A stretch of 64,000 nucleotides of DNA from Chryseobacterium sp. c4a (GTDB taxonomy: Bacteria > Bacteroidota > Bacteroidia > Flavobacteriales > Weeksellaceae), in the NCBI RefSeq assembly GCF_009900745.1, contig NZ_WXVU01000001.1, positions 682,001 through 746,000 of the forward strand, read 5' to 3'. The notes beneath the pieces were generated by a model. That model saw nothing but the letters and a program-made list of their open reading frames with translations, searched no databases and was not told where the DNA came from. The translations under genes and the position numbers were made by a program. This document shows, one piece after another, positions 43,189 through 51,626 of this stretch (positions are counted from its first letter, which is position 1; every line of letters begins with the position of its first letter).

Positions 43189-43487
43189 TTTTTATACTAA
43201 TTATTTTTTTGGTTTGTTGTGATCTAAGGTGATAAAAAATATCACATAGCTTTAAAATATTTGTCTTTTTACAAAAAATGGATTTATGGTCAAATTTTAT
43301 TATCATTGCACAGGAATTTCAACAGGTCATCATGAAAAATAATGATAAGGAGTTCCGATGTAAGCTGGACAGCACAAAACCAGATCATTTTTCTTAAACA
43401 GTTTTATACCTATTGGTCTTTTTCAGGATTTATGATTTTAGAAAAGACCTTGTTACAGCTATCAATAAAATATAATATAATAAGCCA

Positions 43488-45002
43488 ATGAATATCACTC
43501 TTAAAGAACATTATAGAAAACCGATTCAGTATGTATTAGGGATTTTATCTGTAATATATCTTTGTTTTATATGTATTTATAGTGTTGATCAATTTGATTT
43601 GGGCTTCATTCCCTCCATTGTAGGAAGATTGCAGCAAGGGCAGGAAATGTATAAGGATTTTGATTATATACGTCCTTTTTTCACTTTGATATTCTGGGAT
43701 TGTTTGCTTAAATGGATTCCTGCCAATTCACCATACTTTATTTTGATTTGCAGAGTCTTTTTTATAATGCAATGTTTTGCTACTACTTTAATTTTTCAGA
43801 AACTTCTTTTTGATAAAATCAGATATGAGCTCAGTTTCCTTTTTGTGATCTGTTTCATGCATGTATTTCCAATTATGCCATGGCATACTGTAGACGGGAT
43901 ATTCTTTGGAACTATTTCCCTTTATTTTTATAAAAGAAAATGGTTGTTGAGTACACTGGTATTTCTTGGCATAACGGCACTTACCAAACAATCTTTCTTT
44001 ATCTTTAGTTTTGGCTTGTCTCTTTTTGTATTTTGGGATATTTTTAGAAAAAGAACCTTCATCCGAAAAGATATCGTTGTTGCTGGGATCTCATTTTTGC
44101 TATTACTCTTTGCTGTTTTTCAGTATCATATTATTGAAAACTTTACCTCATTTTGGCATCTGGTTTTTAATACTTCAATAGCATCAAGCTTCTATGATAG
44201 TAGTATTGCGCCTTACTTATTTAAAAGCAAATGGCAATCTGCAATCCTGATCTGTTTTTTAATCATTATTTATTTTGCTAAGATTAAAAAAGAAGTCTTT
44301 GAGTATATTTTGCTCATACTATTTCCTGTTTTGGTCATTTATCCATTGTTTAATCATGGAGGTTATATAGGTATTAATACTTTATTTTTAGTGCTGGGAG
44401 TTCTGTTTTTAAAGTACTCACCTCATGAAAAAAATGTATTCTTTTTGTTATTTTTAGGTTGGACTTCCACAATATCATGGGGAGCAAATACACCCACTTT
44501 CTTTGTCTTTATCCTTATGATTAAATTTCTGGAAGACAAAACCCGTTTCTTTTGGAGTTTATGGTTAGTATCTTTAAGCTCGTTCTTACTGATCAGACTA
44601 AATTATCCTTATTTCTCTGAGAATGTATTTTCTTCTCGCTATATTTTTGTAAAAGATATTCCTGCCGTTTCCGGATTATGGATCTCAGAACAAGAATATG
44701 AATATATTGTAGAAGCTGAAAATCTTGAAAAAGAATATCCTTACATTATATTCCTACCAGGTTCTCCATTATTAGACGTGATTAATGGAAAATATCTGGA
44801 TAGGGCATCCTGGGAAATGGATGTGGAATATCCGACATGGAAGACTGATCTGCCTAAACTTAAAGCCCATACCTTTGCAGTAGATGAAAAGAAATTTTCC
44901 CTTTTTAAAGATGGATTTTATAAAAGTTCATTTACAGTGGAGGTTATGAAAAATAAAAAGATCATTAAGAAAACAAAACATTTTGTTATTTATGGAGAAT
45001 AA
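43488..45002 (+). CDS. Multi-spanning membrane protein, GT-C glycosyltransferase-like
   Basis: A 504-residue protein with about ten transmembrane helices in the first 400 residues and a soluble C-terminal domain. After helix 1 the loop has DQFDLGFIPSIVGRLQQGQEMYKDFDY, with acidic residues at the position of the GT-C catalytic loop, and helix 5 is preceded by MPWHTVDGIFFG. This layout matches lipid-phosphate-sugar-dependent GT-C enzymes (GT39/GT87-like), but no single motif proves it. It lies between an intact and a decayed double-glycine peptide gene, both on the opposite strand. A functional link to them is speculative. Confidence 0.6.
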   Translation: MNITLKEHYRKPIQYVLGILSVIYLCFICIYSVDQFDLGFIPSIVGRLQQGQEMYKDFDYIRPFFTLIFWDCLLKWIPANSPYFILICRVFFIMQCFATTLIFQKLLFDKIRYELSFLFVICFMHVFPIMPWHTVDGIFFGTISLYFYKRKWLLSTLVFLGITALTKQSFFIFSFGLSLFVFWDIFRKRTFIRKDIVVAGISFLLLLFAVFQYHIIENFTSFWHLVFNTSIASSFYDSSIAPYLFKSKWQSAILICFLIIIYFAKIKKEVFEYILLILFPVLVIYPLFNHGGYIGINTLFLVLGVLFLKYSPHEKNVFFLLFLGWTSTISWGANTPTFFVFILMIKFLEDKTRFFWSLWLVSLSSFLLIRLNYPYFSENVFSSRYIFVKDIPAVSGLWISEQEYEYIVEAENLEKEYPYIIFLPGSPLLDVINGKYLDRASWEMDVEYPTWKTDLPKLKAHTFAVDEKKFSLFKDGFYKSSFTVEVMKNKKIIKKTKHFVIYGE

Positions 45003-45040
45003 TAAATACCTTAGTTAGTTTTTGTGATAACTCAAAATAA

Positions 45041-45072
45041 AAAAAGGCTGTTCTTATGGGAACAGCCTTTTT
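45041..45072. terminator. Bidirectional terminator between the GT-C-like gene and the peptide gene
   Basis: A 13-base perfect stem (AAAAAGGCTGTTC/GAACAGCCTTTTT) with a 6-base loop. It lies 38 bases past the rightward stop and one base past the stop of the leftward peptide gene. Confidence 0.92.
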
Positions 45073-45073
45073 C

Positions 45074-45247
45074 TTATCCAAAGCAGAATGAGTCTTTTGG
45101 ATTAATGGGCTTATTTCCTCCATCATCAAAAATGCAAACATTGGTAGGACAAAGATACCATCCTGGCATGCAATTACCATAATCATCAGGATATCCAACA
45201 AACCCACCATTAATTTTCTTTAGATCTTTTTTAGTTAATTTTTTCAT
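45074..45247 (-). CDS. Double-glycine-leader bacteriocin-like peptide
   Basis: A 57-residue peptide. The leader MKKLTKKDLKKINGG (residues 1-15) ends in Gly-Gly, the cleavage site of C39-type peptidase ABC exporters. The core of 42 residues has four cysteines (26, 33, 38, 55) in a C-x-PGWYLCPTNVC segment and an acidic, glycine-rich C-terminal half ending CFG. Such peptides are widespread in Chryseobacterium and are usually called bacteriocin-like; their activity is mostly untested. A diverged broken copy lies at 43068. No C39 exporter or maturation enzyme is next to it. The terminator directly after its stop supports it as a real transcription unit. Confidence 0.78.
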   Translation of the reverse strand: MKKLTKKDLKKINGGFVGYPDDYGNCMPGWYLCPTNVCIFDDGGNKPINPKDSFCFG

Positions 45248-45357
45248 GATAAATTTTGTATTAATTTGTAATTCTAAAATAATTAATATTTATCACAAAA
45301 GGTTGATTTTTTGTTGAAAACTAATTTTTAAGATGTTTTTAAATGATGATATTGTTT

Positions 45358-45654
45358 TTATAACCAGCTTTTTCTTCCGTATACATAAGTATCATCAAAC
45401 TGTTTGTCGCTCATAAATAAATAGAGAATCCCTTCAATAAAAGGAATAACGGAAGCAACACCACAAGTCACTATATTCAGAACTAACTGAATGATACCTT
45501 CCTTAGTATACCCGAGGTAAAATTTATTTAAAGCCAACCAACCTACAAGAATTCCTAATAAGGCAGCAGGAATTTTTTTTTCTGAACGGTAAGGCATATT
45601 GTTCTGCTGCTGGTTTCCTGTACCTTCTGTTTTGGTATAACCGTAATTTTCCAT
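45358..45654 (-). CDS. TM2-domain membrane protein
   Basis: A 98-residue protein. A polar Gln/Asn-rich N-terminus (residues 1-27) is followed by the TM2 domain: a helix with ALLGILVGWLALNKFYLGY, where the aromatic-Leu-Gly motif is diagnostic, a short turn, and a second helix ending PFIEGILYLFM. Functions of bacterial TM2 proteins are mostly unknown. It appears monocistronic. Confidence 0.82.
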   Translation of the reverse strand: MENYGYTKTEGTGNQQQNNMPYRSEKKIPAALLGILVGWLALNKFYLGYTKEGIIQLVLNIVTCGVASVIPFIEGILYLFMSDKQFDDTYVYGRKSWL

Positions 45655-45792
45655 TTCTTAATGTTTGTAATTGATTTTGTATAGTATAAGTAGTTTGAAA
45701 TGATGGAAAGTTACAAGAGATTGAAAGTGAACAAGTTTAGATTCCTGATAAACAAAGTTTATATTGGTAATAAAGAAAGTTTATATTTTTGA

Positions 45793-45800
45793 TATATTTG
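45793..45800 (+). promoter_or_regulatory. -7 promoter box for lptB (TATATTTG)
   Basis: A TAnnTTTG match that ends only four bases before the lptB ATG, so the transcript would be leaderless. The nearest upstream TTG is at 26 bases, longer than usual. Confidence 0.55.
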
Positions 45801-45804
45801 CCTT

Positions 45805-46866
45805 ATGATTTTACGAGGAGAAAACTTAATCAAAGAATACGGTCCTAAAAAAGTTGTAAAAGGCGTTTCTGTACAGGTTCAGCAGGGAGAAATTGTTGGT
45901 TTGCTTGGTCCTAACGGAGCAGGAAAGACTACATCGTTTTATATGATCGTAGGATTGGTTAAGCCCACTTCAGGAAAAATATTTCTGGATAAACAGGAAA
46001 TTACTACCGATGCAATGTACCGAAGAGCTCAAAAAGGGATTGGTTATCTGGCACAGGAAGCTTCCGTTTTCAGAAAATTGTCTGTAGAGGAAAATATTAT
46101 GGGAGTATTGCAGTTGACAAAACTTTCTAAGCGTGAGCAGCAAATTAAATGTGATGAGCTGATTGAGGAATTTTCTTTACAACACGTTCGTAAAAACAGA
46201 GGAGATCTTCTTTCCGGAGGAGAGAGACGTAGAACGGAAATTGCCCGTTGTTTGGCAACAAGTCCCAACTTTATCCTTCTAGATGAGCCTTTTGCAGGAG
46301 TAGACCCAATTGCGGTAGAAGATATCCAAAAAATTGTAAGAAGTCTGGTAGATAAAAATATCGGAATTTTGATTACCGATCACAACGTACAACAAACGCT
46401 TGCGATTACCAACAAAACATATATTATGTTTGAAGGAAAGATCCTTAAAGAAGGACTTCCGGAAGATCTAGCCAATGATCCACAGGTAAGAGAAGCTTAT
46501 CTGGGGGAAAACTTCGTATATCAAAGCATTTTAGACAAACCTAAAAAGAAAAAATACGCGTACAATATCTGGGCAGGTAATTTTGATTCCAAAGCTCACT
46601 TACAGGGATTTGTTGATGAAAATTTCAAGGAATATGATAATCTGAGACTGATGTATGGTTTTGAAGATGTCAGTTTTGCTTCATTAGGTAACTCAGAGAT
46701 TGAGCATATCTTTAGTGAGGTAGTGGATAAAAATGCAAACAACTCATTTGTTTTTCAGAAAAAAGAAATCAATTCACAATATAGCCTGGAGCAGGCGGAG
46801 GCAGAATCTAAAAAAGTAAGCCACCCGGAATTGCATTATCTTACGACATATATGTATGAAGGATAA
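45805..46866 (+). CDS. lptB: Lipopolysaccharide export ATPase LptB with C-terminal extension
   Basis: A 353-residue protein. Residues 1-240 are LptB: Walker A GPNGAGKTT, the LptB-typical SVFRKLSVEENI, signature LLSGGERRR, Walker B FILLDEPFAGVDP and the switch histidine in ITDHN. LptB powers LPS extraction by LptFG and transport to the outer membrane. After a KPKKKK linker near residue 245 there are about 105 further residues that begin NIWAGNFDSKAHLQGFV and end in a Tyr-rich tail. This resembles the Imm22 family of immunity domains by eye. E. coli LptB has only 241 residues. The start is tied to the promoter four bases upstream. Confidence 0.92.
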   Translation: MILRGENLIKEYGPKKVVKGVSVQVQQGEIVGLLGPNGAGKTTSFYMIVGLVKPTSGKIFLDKQEITTDAMYRRAQKGIGYLAQEASVFRKLSVEENIMGVLQLTKLSKREQQIKCDELIEEFSLQHVRKNRGDLLSGGERRRTEIARCLATSPNFILLDEPFAGVDPIAVEDIQKIVRSLVDKNIGILITDHNVQQTLAITNKTYIMFEGKILKEGLPEDLANDPQVREAYLGENFVYQSILDKPKKKKYAYNIWAGNFDSKAHLQGFVDENFKEYDNLRLMYGFEDVSFASLGNSEIEHIFSEVVDKNANNSFVFQKKEINSQYSLEQAEAESKKVSHPELHYLTTYMYEG

Positions 46867-46929
46867 TCGATATTGAATAGGGGGACTAAAAGTGTTACCG
46901 GTTGCAGCATGACTTCTTGGTGGAAACAA

Positions 46930-47373
46930 TCATGAATCAACTTTTTTAGAATCGAATATGATTTCCCAATTATTAAAAGCAAGATCAGATAAATAATGTT
47001 GATTCATACTGCTTATAAACGCTTGATAAGCAGTGTCTAAAAAAGATTTCAATTTACAATTGTATGAAACAAATACACAGGGCTTCGAAATACAATTGAT
47101 AATAGGAGTATCATCTTGTTCTAATAGATCTATAAGACTGCCCAGTCCTGTTGTATTAGCCTTCTCAGAAATAGTTATTCCTCCACTCTTTCCTCTTTTG
47201 GTAATTACTAGATTGTTTTGAGCCAGAAATTGAACCACCTTAATAAGATGATTACGGGATATGTTCATTTTTTCTGATAATTGATCTAAAGAGCAAGAGA
47301 TTCCTGTCTTATTATTTTGATTCAGATATATTAAAACCCGCAAACTATAATCTGTAAAGTGGTTCAGTTTCAT
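46930..47373 (-). CDS. nsrR: Rrf2-family regulator, NsrR-like
   Basis: A 147-residue winged-helix regulator. The N-terminus MKLNHFTDYSLRVLIYL is typical of NsrR, and the iron-sulphur ligands are Cys94, Cys99 and Cys106 in NCISKPC and YNCKLKS. NsrR represses nitric oxide detoxification genes and loses DNA binding when NO destroys its cluster. The gene starts 6 bases after hmp and is cotranscribed with it, which gives autoregulation through the palindrome at 48614. Confidence 0.88.
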   Translation of the reverse strand: MKLNHFTDYSLRVLIYLNQNNKTGISCSLDQLSEKMNISRNHLIKVVQFLAQNNLVITKRGKSGGITISEKANTTGLGSLIDLLEQDDTPIINCISKPCVFVSYNCKLKSFLDTAYQAFISSMNQHYLSDLAFNNWEIIFDSKKVDS

Positions 47374-47379
47374 TGATGA

Positions 47380-48579
47380 TTAATTAAAATGGAGTAATTG
47401 AGGGCCGAATTCTTCATAAAGGATATTTTCTTTGCCAATACCAAGCTCTATTAAAGAATTGTATTGTGCTTTTATAAAAGCTTCGGGCCCACAAATATAA
47501 TACTTTGCCTTATCAATCAGAATTTCCTCTTTAATTTTGTGTAAATCAATTCTTCCCTTTTTTATCGTTTCAGAATCTCGATCAATTGTTTCATAAAAAA
47601 AGTGAGTTGTTAACCATAGATTGTTTTTGTTGAGATCTTCAATATGATCTCTGAATGCATGTACTTTTTCGTCTCTACAGCTATGAAGCCAGATGATTGT
47701 ATTGTTCTGCAACGTTTTCTTTTTCGTCTCCAACATGCTTAATAATGGAGTAGCACCTATCCCTCCACTAATTAATACTAACGGATCTTCTGAAATTGGA
47801 TCTGCATAGAAAATACCTGCAGGAGCACTTACCCATATATCATCACCAATATTTTTCTGATGAAGCGTGTTGGATACCATACCGTCCGGAAAGTCCTTAT
47901 TGTTTTCTTTTTTTACAGAAATTCTATAATAATCCGGGGAGAATGCAGATGATAAACTATATTGCCTTGGCTGCTCATGCCCCAATGAAGGAATGAATAT
48001 TTTTACAGAAATAAATTGTCCAGGAAGATATTCTGCTATTGCTTTGTTGTCTTTTGGTTTTAGATAAAAAGATTTTATTTCTGTACTTTCTTCTATGATA
48101 TCTGCAATGATGAATTCTCTCCAACCTTTCCAACCTCCATTTTTGTTCAATGTTGATTGGTATAGATCATTTTCAATGGAAATCATCACTTGTGCCAGCT
48201 CATTATAGGCTTGCGTCCATGCTTCAATAAGTTCAGTATTTGCCGCTTCTCCAAGTACTTCCTGTATGGATGAGATCAAATGTAATCCCACAATTTCGTA
48301 TTGATCTGGTGTGATGTTTAAACTTACATGTTTATTTCCGATAGATTTTAATGCATTAATGAGAACCTCTGGGTTTTCAATATTTTCTGCATAGGCAAGG
48401 ACGGCTCCAGCTAATGCATTTTGTTGTTTACCACTAACCTGATTACCCATATTGAAGATATTTTTTAATTCAGGATTATGTTTAAACATTCTGGTATAAA
48501 AATGTTTTGTCAGATCTGTTCCGTTACTTTTTAAAATTGGAACTGTTGTTTTTACGAGTTCTTTTTGTTTTGTATTCAT
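47380..48579 (-). CDS. hmp: Nitric oxide dioxygenase (flavohemoglobin)
   Basis: A 399-residue three-domain enzyme converting NO to nitrate. Residues 1-135 are the globin with the proximal histidine in GNKHVSL and distal residues in FYTRMF. The FAD domain has RQYSLSSAF, and the NAD domain has ISGGIGATPLLSML and the C-terminal EEFGP. The start at 48579 gives the normal length; an in-frame ATG 33 bases upstream lies next to the -7 box and is rejected. It heads the hmp-nsrR operon. Confidence 0.95.
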   Translation of the reverse strand: MNTKQKELVKTTVPILKSNGTDLTKHFYTRMFKHNPELKNIFNMGNQVSGKQQNALAGAVLAYAENIENPEVLINALKSIGNKHVSLNITPDQYEIVGLHLISSIQEVLGEAANTELIEAWTQAYNELAQVMISIENDLYQSTLNKNGGWKGWREFIIADIIEESTEIKSFYLKPKDNKAIAEYLPGQFISVKIFIPSLGHEQPRQYSLSSAFSPDYYRISVKKENNKDFPDGMVSNTLHQKNIGDDIWVSAPAGIFYADPISEDPLVLISGGIGATPLLSMLETKKKTLQNNTIIWLHSCRDEKVHAFRDHIEDLNKNNLWLTTHFFYETIDRDSETIKKGRIDLHKIKEEILIDKAKYYICGPEAFIKAQYNSLIELGIGKENILYEEFGPQLLHFN

Positions 48580-48601
48580 TTGCTTTTTTTTATTGATGTA
48601 A

Positions 48602-48609
48602 CAAATGTA
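48602..48609 (-). promoter_or_regulatory. -7 promoter box for hmp-nsrR (TACATTTG)
   Basis: Read on the minus strand it matches TAnnTTTG, 22 bases before the hmp ATG, and lies next to the large palindrome that would cover the -33 region. Confidence 0.6.
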
Positions 48610-48613
48610 CAAA

Positions 48614-48656
48614 AAATATTTAATTGTTGTATTTAAAATACAACAATTAAATATTT
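48614..48656 (-). promoter_or_regulatory. Probable NsrR operator, 43-base perfect palindrome
   Basis: Two 21-base arms mirror each other around one central base (48635). The inner 23 bases (48624-48646) read TTGTTGTATTT-A-AAATACAACAA, the same 11-1-11 layout as the known NsrR site AAGATGCATTT-n-AAATGCATCTT. It lies just upstream of the hmp -7 box, as expected for a repressor site. Confidence 0.75.
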
Positions 48657-48745
48657 CGATTTATAAACAATAAGAAATAGGTTTAATTTGTTTTTTATAG
48701 GTTGTTTTTGAAAAAAGGGTTAATTTTACTTAACATCATTTCCCT

Positions 48746-50554
48746 ATGGCAAAACCATTCAACAGAACAGTTACTTTATTTGGGATTTATAAGCAGCTAG
48801 TTCCATTCATCAGACCTTATCGATTAATGATCTACGGAACTTTGTTTCTAACTTTTCTTGGTGCTCTGGCAGCACAAGTGAACCCGATCGTCCTTAAATA
48901 TACAGTAGATGAGGTGACCAAACTAACCCATCTTCCCCATCCAATGACTGAAGGGATTCATATTTTGATCATCATTTCTATTATTTTGCTAGGAAAGGAA
49001 CTGTTGAATATTTTCATCAACTTCGGACAGAAATTTTATGGTGAAAAAATCAGGATTAATGTCAGCTCTGTTCTTGCACAATCTGCTATTGATAAGATTT
49101 TGACCTATCGGGTAGCTTACTTTAATGATGAAAACCATGAGTCCGGGAAATTACAGATCAGGATAGACCGTGGTATTGAAAGTTTGACCAAGTTGGTACA
49201 GAATTTTTTCATTGATATTCTTCCTCTTTTTTCCAACGCGATTATTGCACTCATCATCATGTATATGCAGAATGTATATGTGGGATTAGTTTCTACGATT
49301 ATTGTTCCGATCTATTTTTACATCAGCTCACTGCAGGCTAAGAAACTGAGTGGTGTGCGAAGACAACTTAGGAATCGACGAGAGAAAAAAACTTCAGGAC
49401 TTTTGAATCTTGTTAATTCTATTATGGTGATTAAAAGTTTTGTCCGTGAAAAATTCGAAGGTAAAAAACAATATGACCTTCAGATGCAGCTGATGGAAAG
49501 CCAAATGTTTACAAGAAGAACCAATTTTATTTATGATGGTTTAAAGACTTTCATCGAACAGTTTGGAGTTGTTTTAATTATTCTTTTAACCGTTTATTTG
49601 GTACTGGATCAACAAATGACCATTGGTGCTATTATGCTTCATATTATGCTTTTTAACAACGTATCTGCGCCTATCCGTCAATTGCACAGGATTTATGATG
49701 ATATGAACGATGCAATGATCTATGCTGAAGGCTATTTTGAGATTCTTAATGCTGATGATGAAACAGAGCCTAATGGCAATTTTGTAGAAAAAGATATTAA
49801 AGGCAATTTTGAGCTTAAAAATGTAAATTTTGCTTATCCTAACGGAACCCATGCCCTACATGATGTTTCCATGAAAATTGAAAACGGAAAAACTACAGCA
49901 CTGGTTGGATTAAGTGGAGCCGGAAAATCAACAGTGATCAATCTTTTATGTAAATTTTATCTTCCCAATTCAGGTGAAATTCTTTTGGATGGAGTAAACT
50001 TAAATGAATATGATAATACCTTTTTGAGAAGTGACCTTGGGCTTGTTCTTCAGAAAAACCATATTTTTCAAGGGAGCATTGAGGATAATATTCGTTATGG
50101 AGATATGAATGCAAGTTTTGAAGAAATTCAAGCTGCAGCTAAAAAAGCATATCTTCATGATCAGATTATGGATCTTCCTACAGGTTATCAACATGATGCT
50201 ACTCAGCTTTCAGGGGGACAACAACAGAGAATTGCGATTGCAAGACTGTTTCTAAAGAATCCTCCTATCATATTCCTTGATGAGCCCACAGCCAGTCTGG
50301 ATGCGATTGCTACCGAACAAATCAAAAACTCATTAGATGCCATTAAAGAGGGAAGAACTGTTATTATTATTTCTCACTCATTATCTCAGATTTTAGATTC
50401 AGATACAATTTATGTTATGAAAAAAGGAAGAGTTGTAGAAAATGGAACTCATGATGAATTGTACAATAGGGAAGGAACCTATCGTGAAATTTTTGATGCT
50501 TCAGCTCGAAGCTTAAATCTAGATAAATTGGTGAATACTCTTAAAGAAAATTAA
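48746..50554 (+). CDS. ABC exporter, fused permease and ATPase
   Basis: A 602-residue half-transporter. Six transmembrane helices in residues 20-330 are followed by the nucleotide-binding domain with Walker A GLSGAGKST, signature LSGGQQQR and Walker B IIFLDEPTASLD. There is no C39 peptidase domain at the N-terminus: the chain enters helix 1 at residue 22. The likely role is lipid, drug or peptide export as a homodimer. Substrate unknown. The WYL regulator gene follows 42 bases after its stop and may control it. Confidence 0.92.
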   Translation: MAKPFNRTVTLFGIYKQLVPFIRPYRLMIYGTLFLTFLGALAAQVNPIVLKYTVDEVTKLTHLPHPMTEGIHILIIISIILLGKELLNIFINFGQKFYGEKIRINVSSVLAQSAIDKILTYRVAYFNDENHESGKLQIRIDRGIESLTKLVQNFFIDILPLFSNAIIALIIMYMQNVYVGLVSTIIVPIYFYISSLQAKKLSGVRRQLRNRREKKTSGLLNLVNSIMVIKSFVREKFEGKKQYDLQMQLMESQMFTRRTNFIYDGLKTFIEQFGVVLIILLTVYLVLDQQMTIGAIMLHIMLFNNVSAPIRQLHRIYDDMNDAMIYAEGYFEILNADDETEPNGNFVEKDIKGNFELKNVNFAYPNGTHALHDVSMKIENGKTTALVGLSGAGKSTVINLLCKFYLPNSGEILLDGVNLNEYDNTFLRSDLGLVLQKNHIFQGSIEDNIRYGDMNASFEEIQAAAKKAYLHDQIMDLPTGYQHDATQLSGGQQQRIAIARLFLKNPPIIFLDEPTASLDAIATEQIKNSLDAIKEGRTVIIISHSLSQILDSDTIYVMKKGRVVENGTHDELYNREGTYREIFDASARSLNLDKLVNTLKEN

Positions 50555-50596
50555 TATTTTTGCTCACTTACGACCTCAGCCAGCAACTGCCACTCC

Positions 50597-51550
50597 ATGA
50601 ATGATCACTATCTAAAAAAACTCGACCGCGTAACCGCTATTCTTACTCAGCTTCAATCTAAATCTTTAGTAAGAGCTCAGGATTTGGCTGAAAAATTTGA
50701 TGTTAGCATCAGAACTATTTATAGGGATGTTAAAACCTTAGAAAATGCAGGAATTCCGATTGTTGGAGAAGCAGGAAACGGATATTCTTTGATGGATGGC
50801 TATAAACTTCCGCCAATCATGTTTACCAAGGAAGAAGTTTTGAGTTTTATTACAGCAGAGAAGTTAATGCAAAAGTTCTCCCATCAAAGTTTGGGGAATC
50901 ATTATCAAACAGCCATGGAAAAGGTACGCTCAGTATTGAGACATTCTGATAAAAATCTGATTCAGAATATTGAAAAGCAGATTGATGTTTTTAATTTTTA
51001 CAATCAAAAACCAGATGATTCCCTAAAGAACGTCATTCCCATTATTTTGGAAAGTATTGCAGAGAAAACTCAATTGAATATTGAATATCAAACAGTAGAT
51101 TCAAGAGTGACAAACAGAACCATTGAAGCTGTTGGGATTTTCTTTGAATTTAATTTCTGGTATATCATGGCTTACTGTACACTGAGAAAGGATTTCAGAC
51201 AGTTCAGGATAGATAGGATTCTGCAGATTTCCAAAACACAGACTCCTTTTTTACAGGAATATGGTCAGATCAACGACTACAGAAAGTCACATGGAAATAA
51301 AGTTAAGGCTAAATTGTTGGTTGATAAAAAAATAATGGCCCATCTTGTCAATTCTAAAAAATACTATGGATTGATTGAAGAAGTGGAAACAGATCAAGGG
51401 ATGGAGCTTACTTTTGAAACAGAATGGATCAATGATGGATTTCCCCGTTGGGTCATCACTTTTGCAGATTATGCCACAATTCTTGAGCCGGAAAGTCTTC
51501 GGACAAGAATGAATGAACTTCTTGTTAAAATGATGGGAAGACATCAATAA
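50597..51550 (+). CDS. YafY-like transcriptional regulator with HTH and WYL domains
   Basis: A 317-residue regulator. The N-terminal helix-turn-helix is LVRAQDLAEKFDVSIRTIYRDV (residues 22-43), followed by GIPIVGEAGNGY, a signature of the DeoR-like YafY group. The WYL domain lies around residues 140-230 (NRTIEAVGIFFEFNFWYIMAYC) with a C-terminal extension. WYL domains bind nucleic acid or small ligands. It is read in the same direction as the ABC exporter and converges on a DinB-type gene. Confidence 0.88.
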   Translation: MNDHYLKKLDRVTAILTQLQSKSLVRAQDLAEKFDVSIRTIYRDVKTLENAGIPIVGEAGNGYSLMDGYKLPPIMFTKEEVLSFITAEKLMQKFSHQSLGNHYQTAMEKVRSVLRHSDKNLIQNIEKQIDVFNFYNQKPDDSLKNVIPIILESIAEKTQLNIEYQTVDSRVTNRTIEAVGIFFEFNFWYIMAYCTLRKDFRQFRIDRILQISKTQTPFLQEYGQINDYRKSHGNKVKAKLLVDKKIMAHLVNSKKYYGLIEEVETDQGMELTFETEWINDGFPRWVITFADYATILEPESLRTRMNELLVKMMGRHQ

Positions 51551-51576
51551 AAACCTCAGCAGAAAGCTGCTGAGGT
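51547..51576 (-). terminator. Terminator between the WYL regulator and dinB-like genes
   Basis: A perfect 10-base stem (ACCTCAGCAG/CTGCTGAGGT) lies 3 bases past the rightward stop and 50 bases past the leftward one. On the minus strand it runs into TTTTTATT, so it mainly serves the DinB-type gene. Confidence 0.75.
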
Positions 51577-51626
51577 GGATTGACTTTTATTGGCAAATAG
51601 ATGAAATGGTTTTTTAAGACTTTTTA

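Noticed and set aside
43333..43398. A short plus-strand frame of about 21 codons in the space before the GT-C-like gene
   Set aside because: It has no leader, repeat or homology support and is within chance expectation.
44986..45210. A 74-codon minus-strand frame overlapping the peptide gene
   Set aside because: It is in a different frame from the double-glycine peptide, runs through the terminator and has no recognisable features.
48746..50554. The ABC exporter as the transporter of the double-glycine peptide
   Set aside because: It has no N-terminal C39 peptidase domain and is 3.5 kb away behind unrelated genes.
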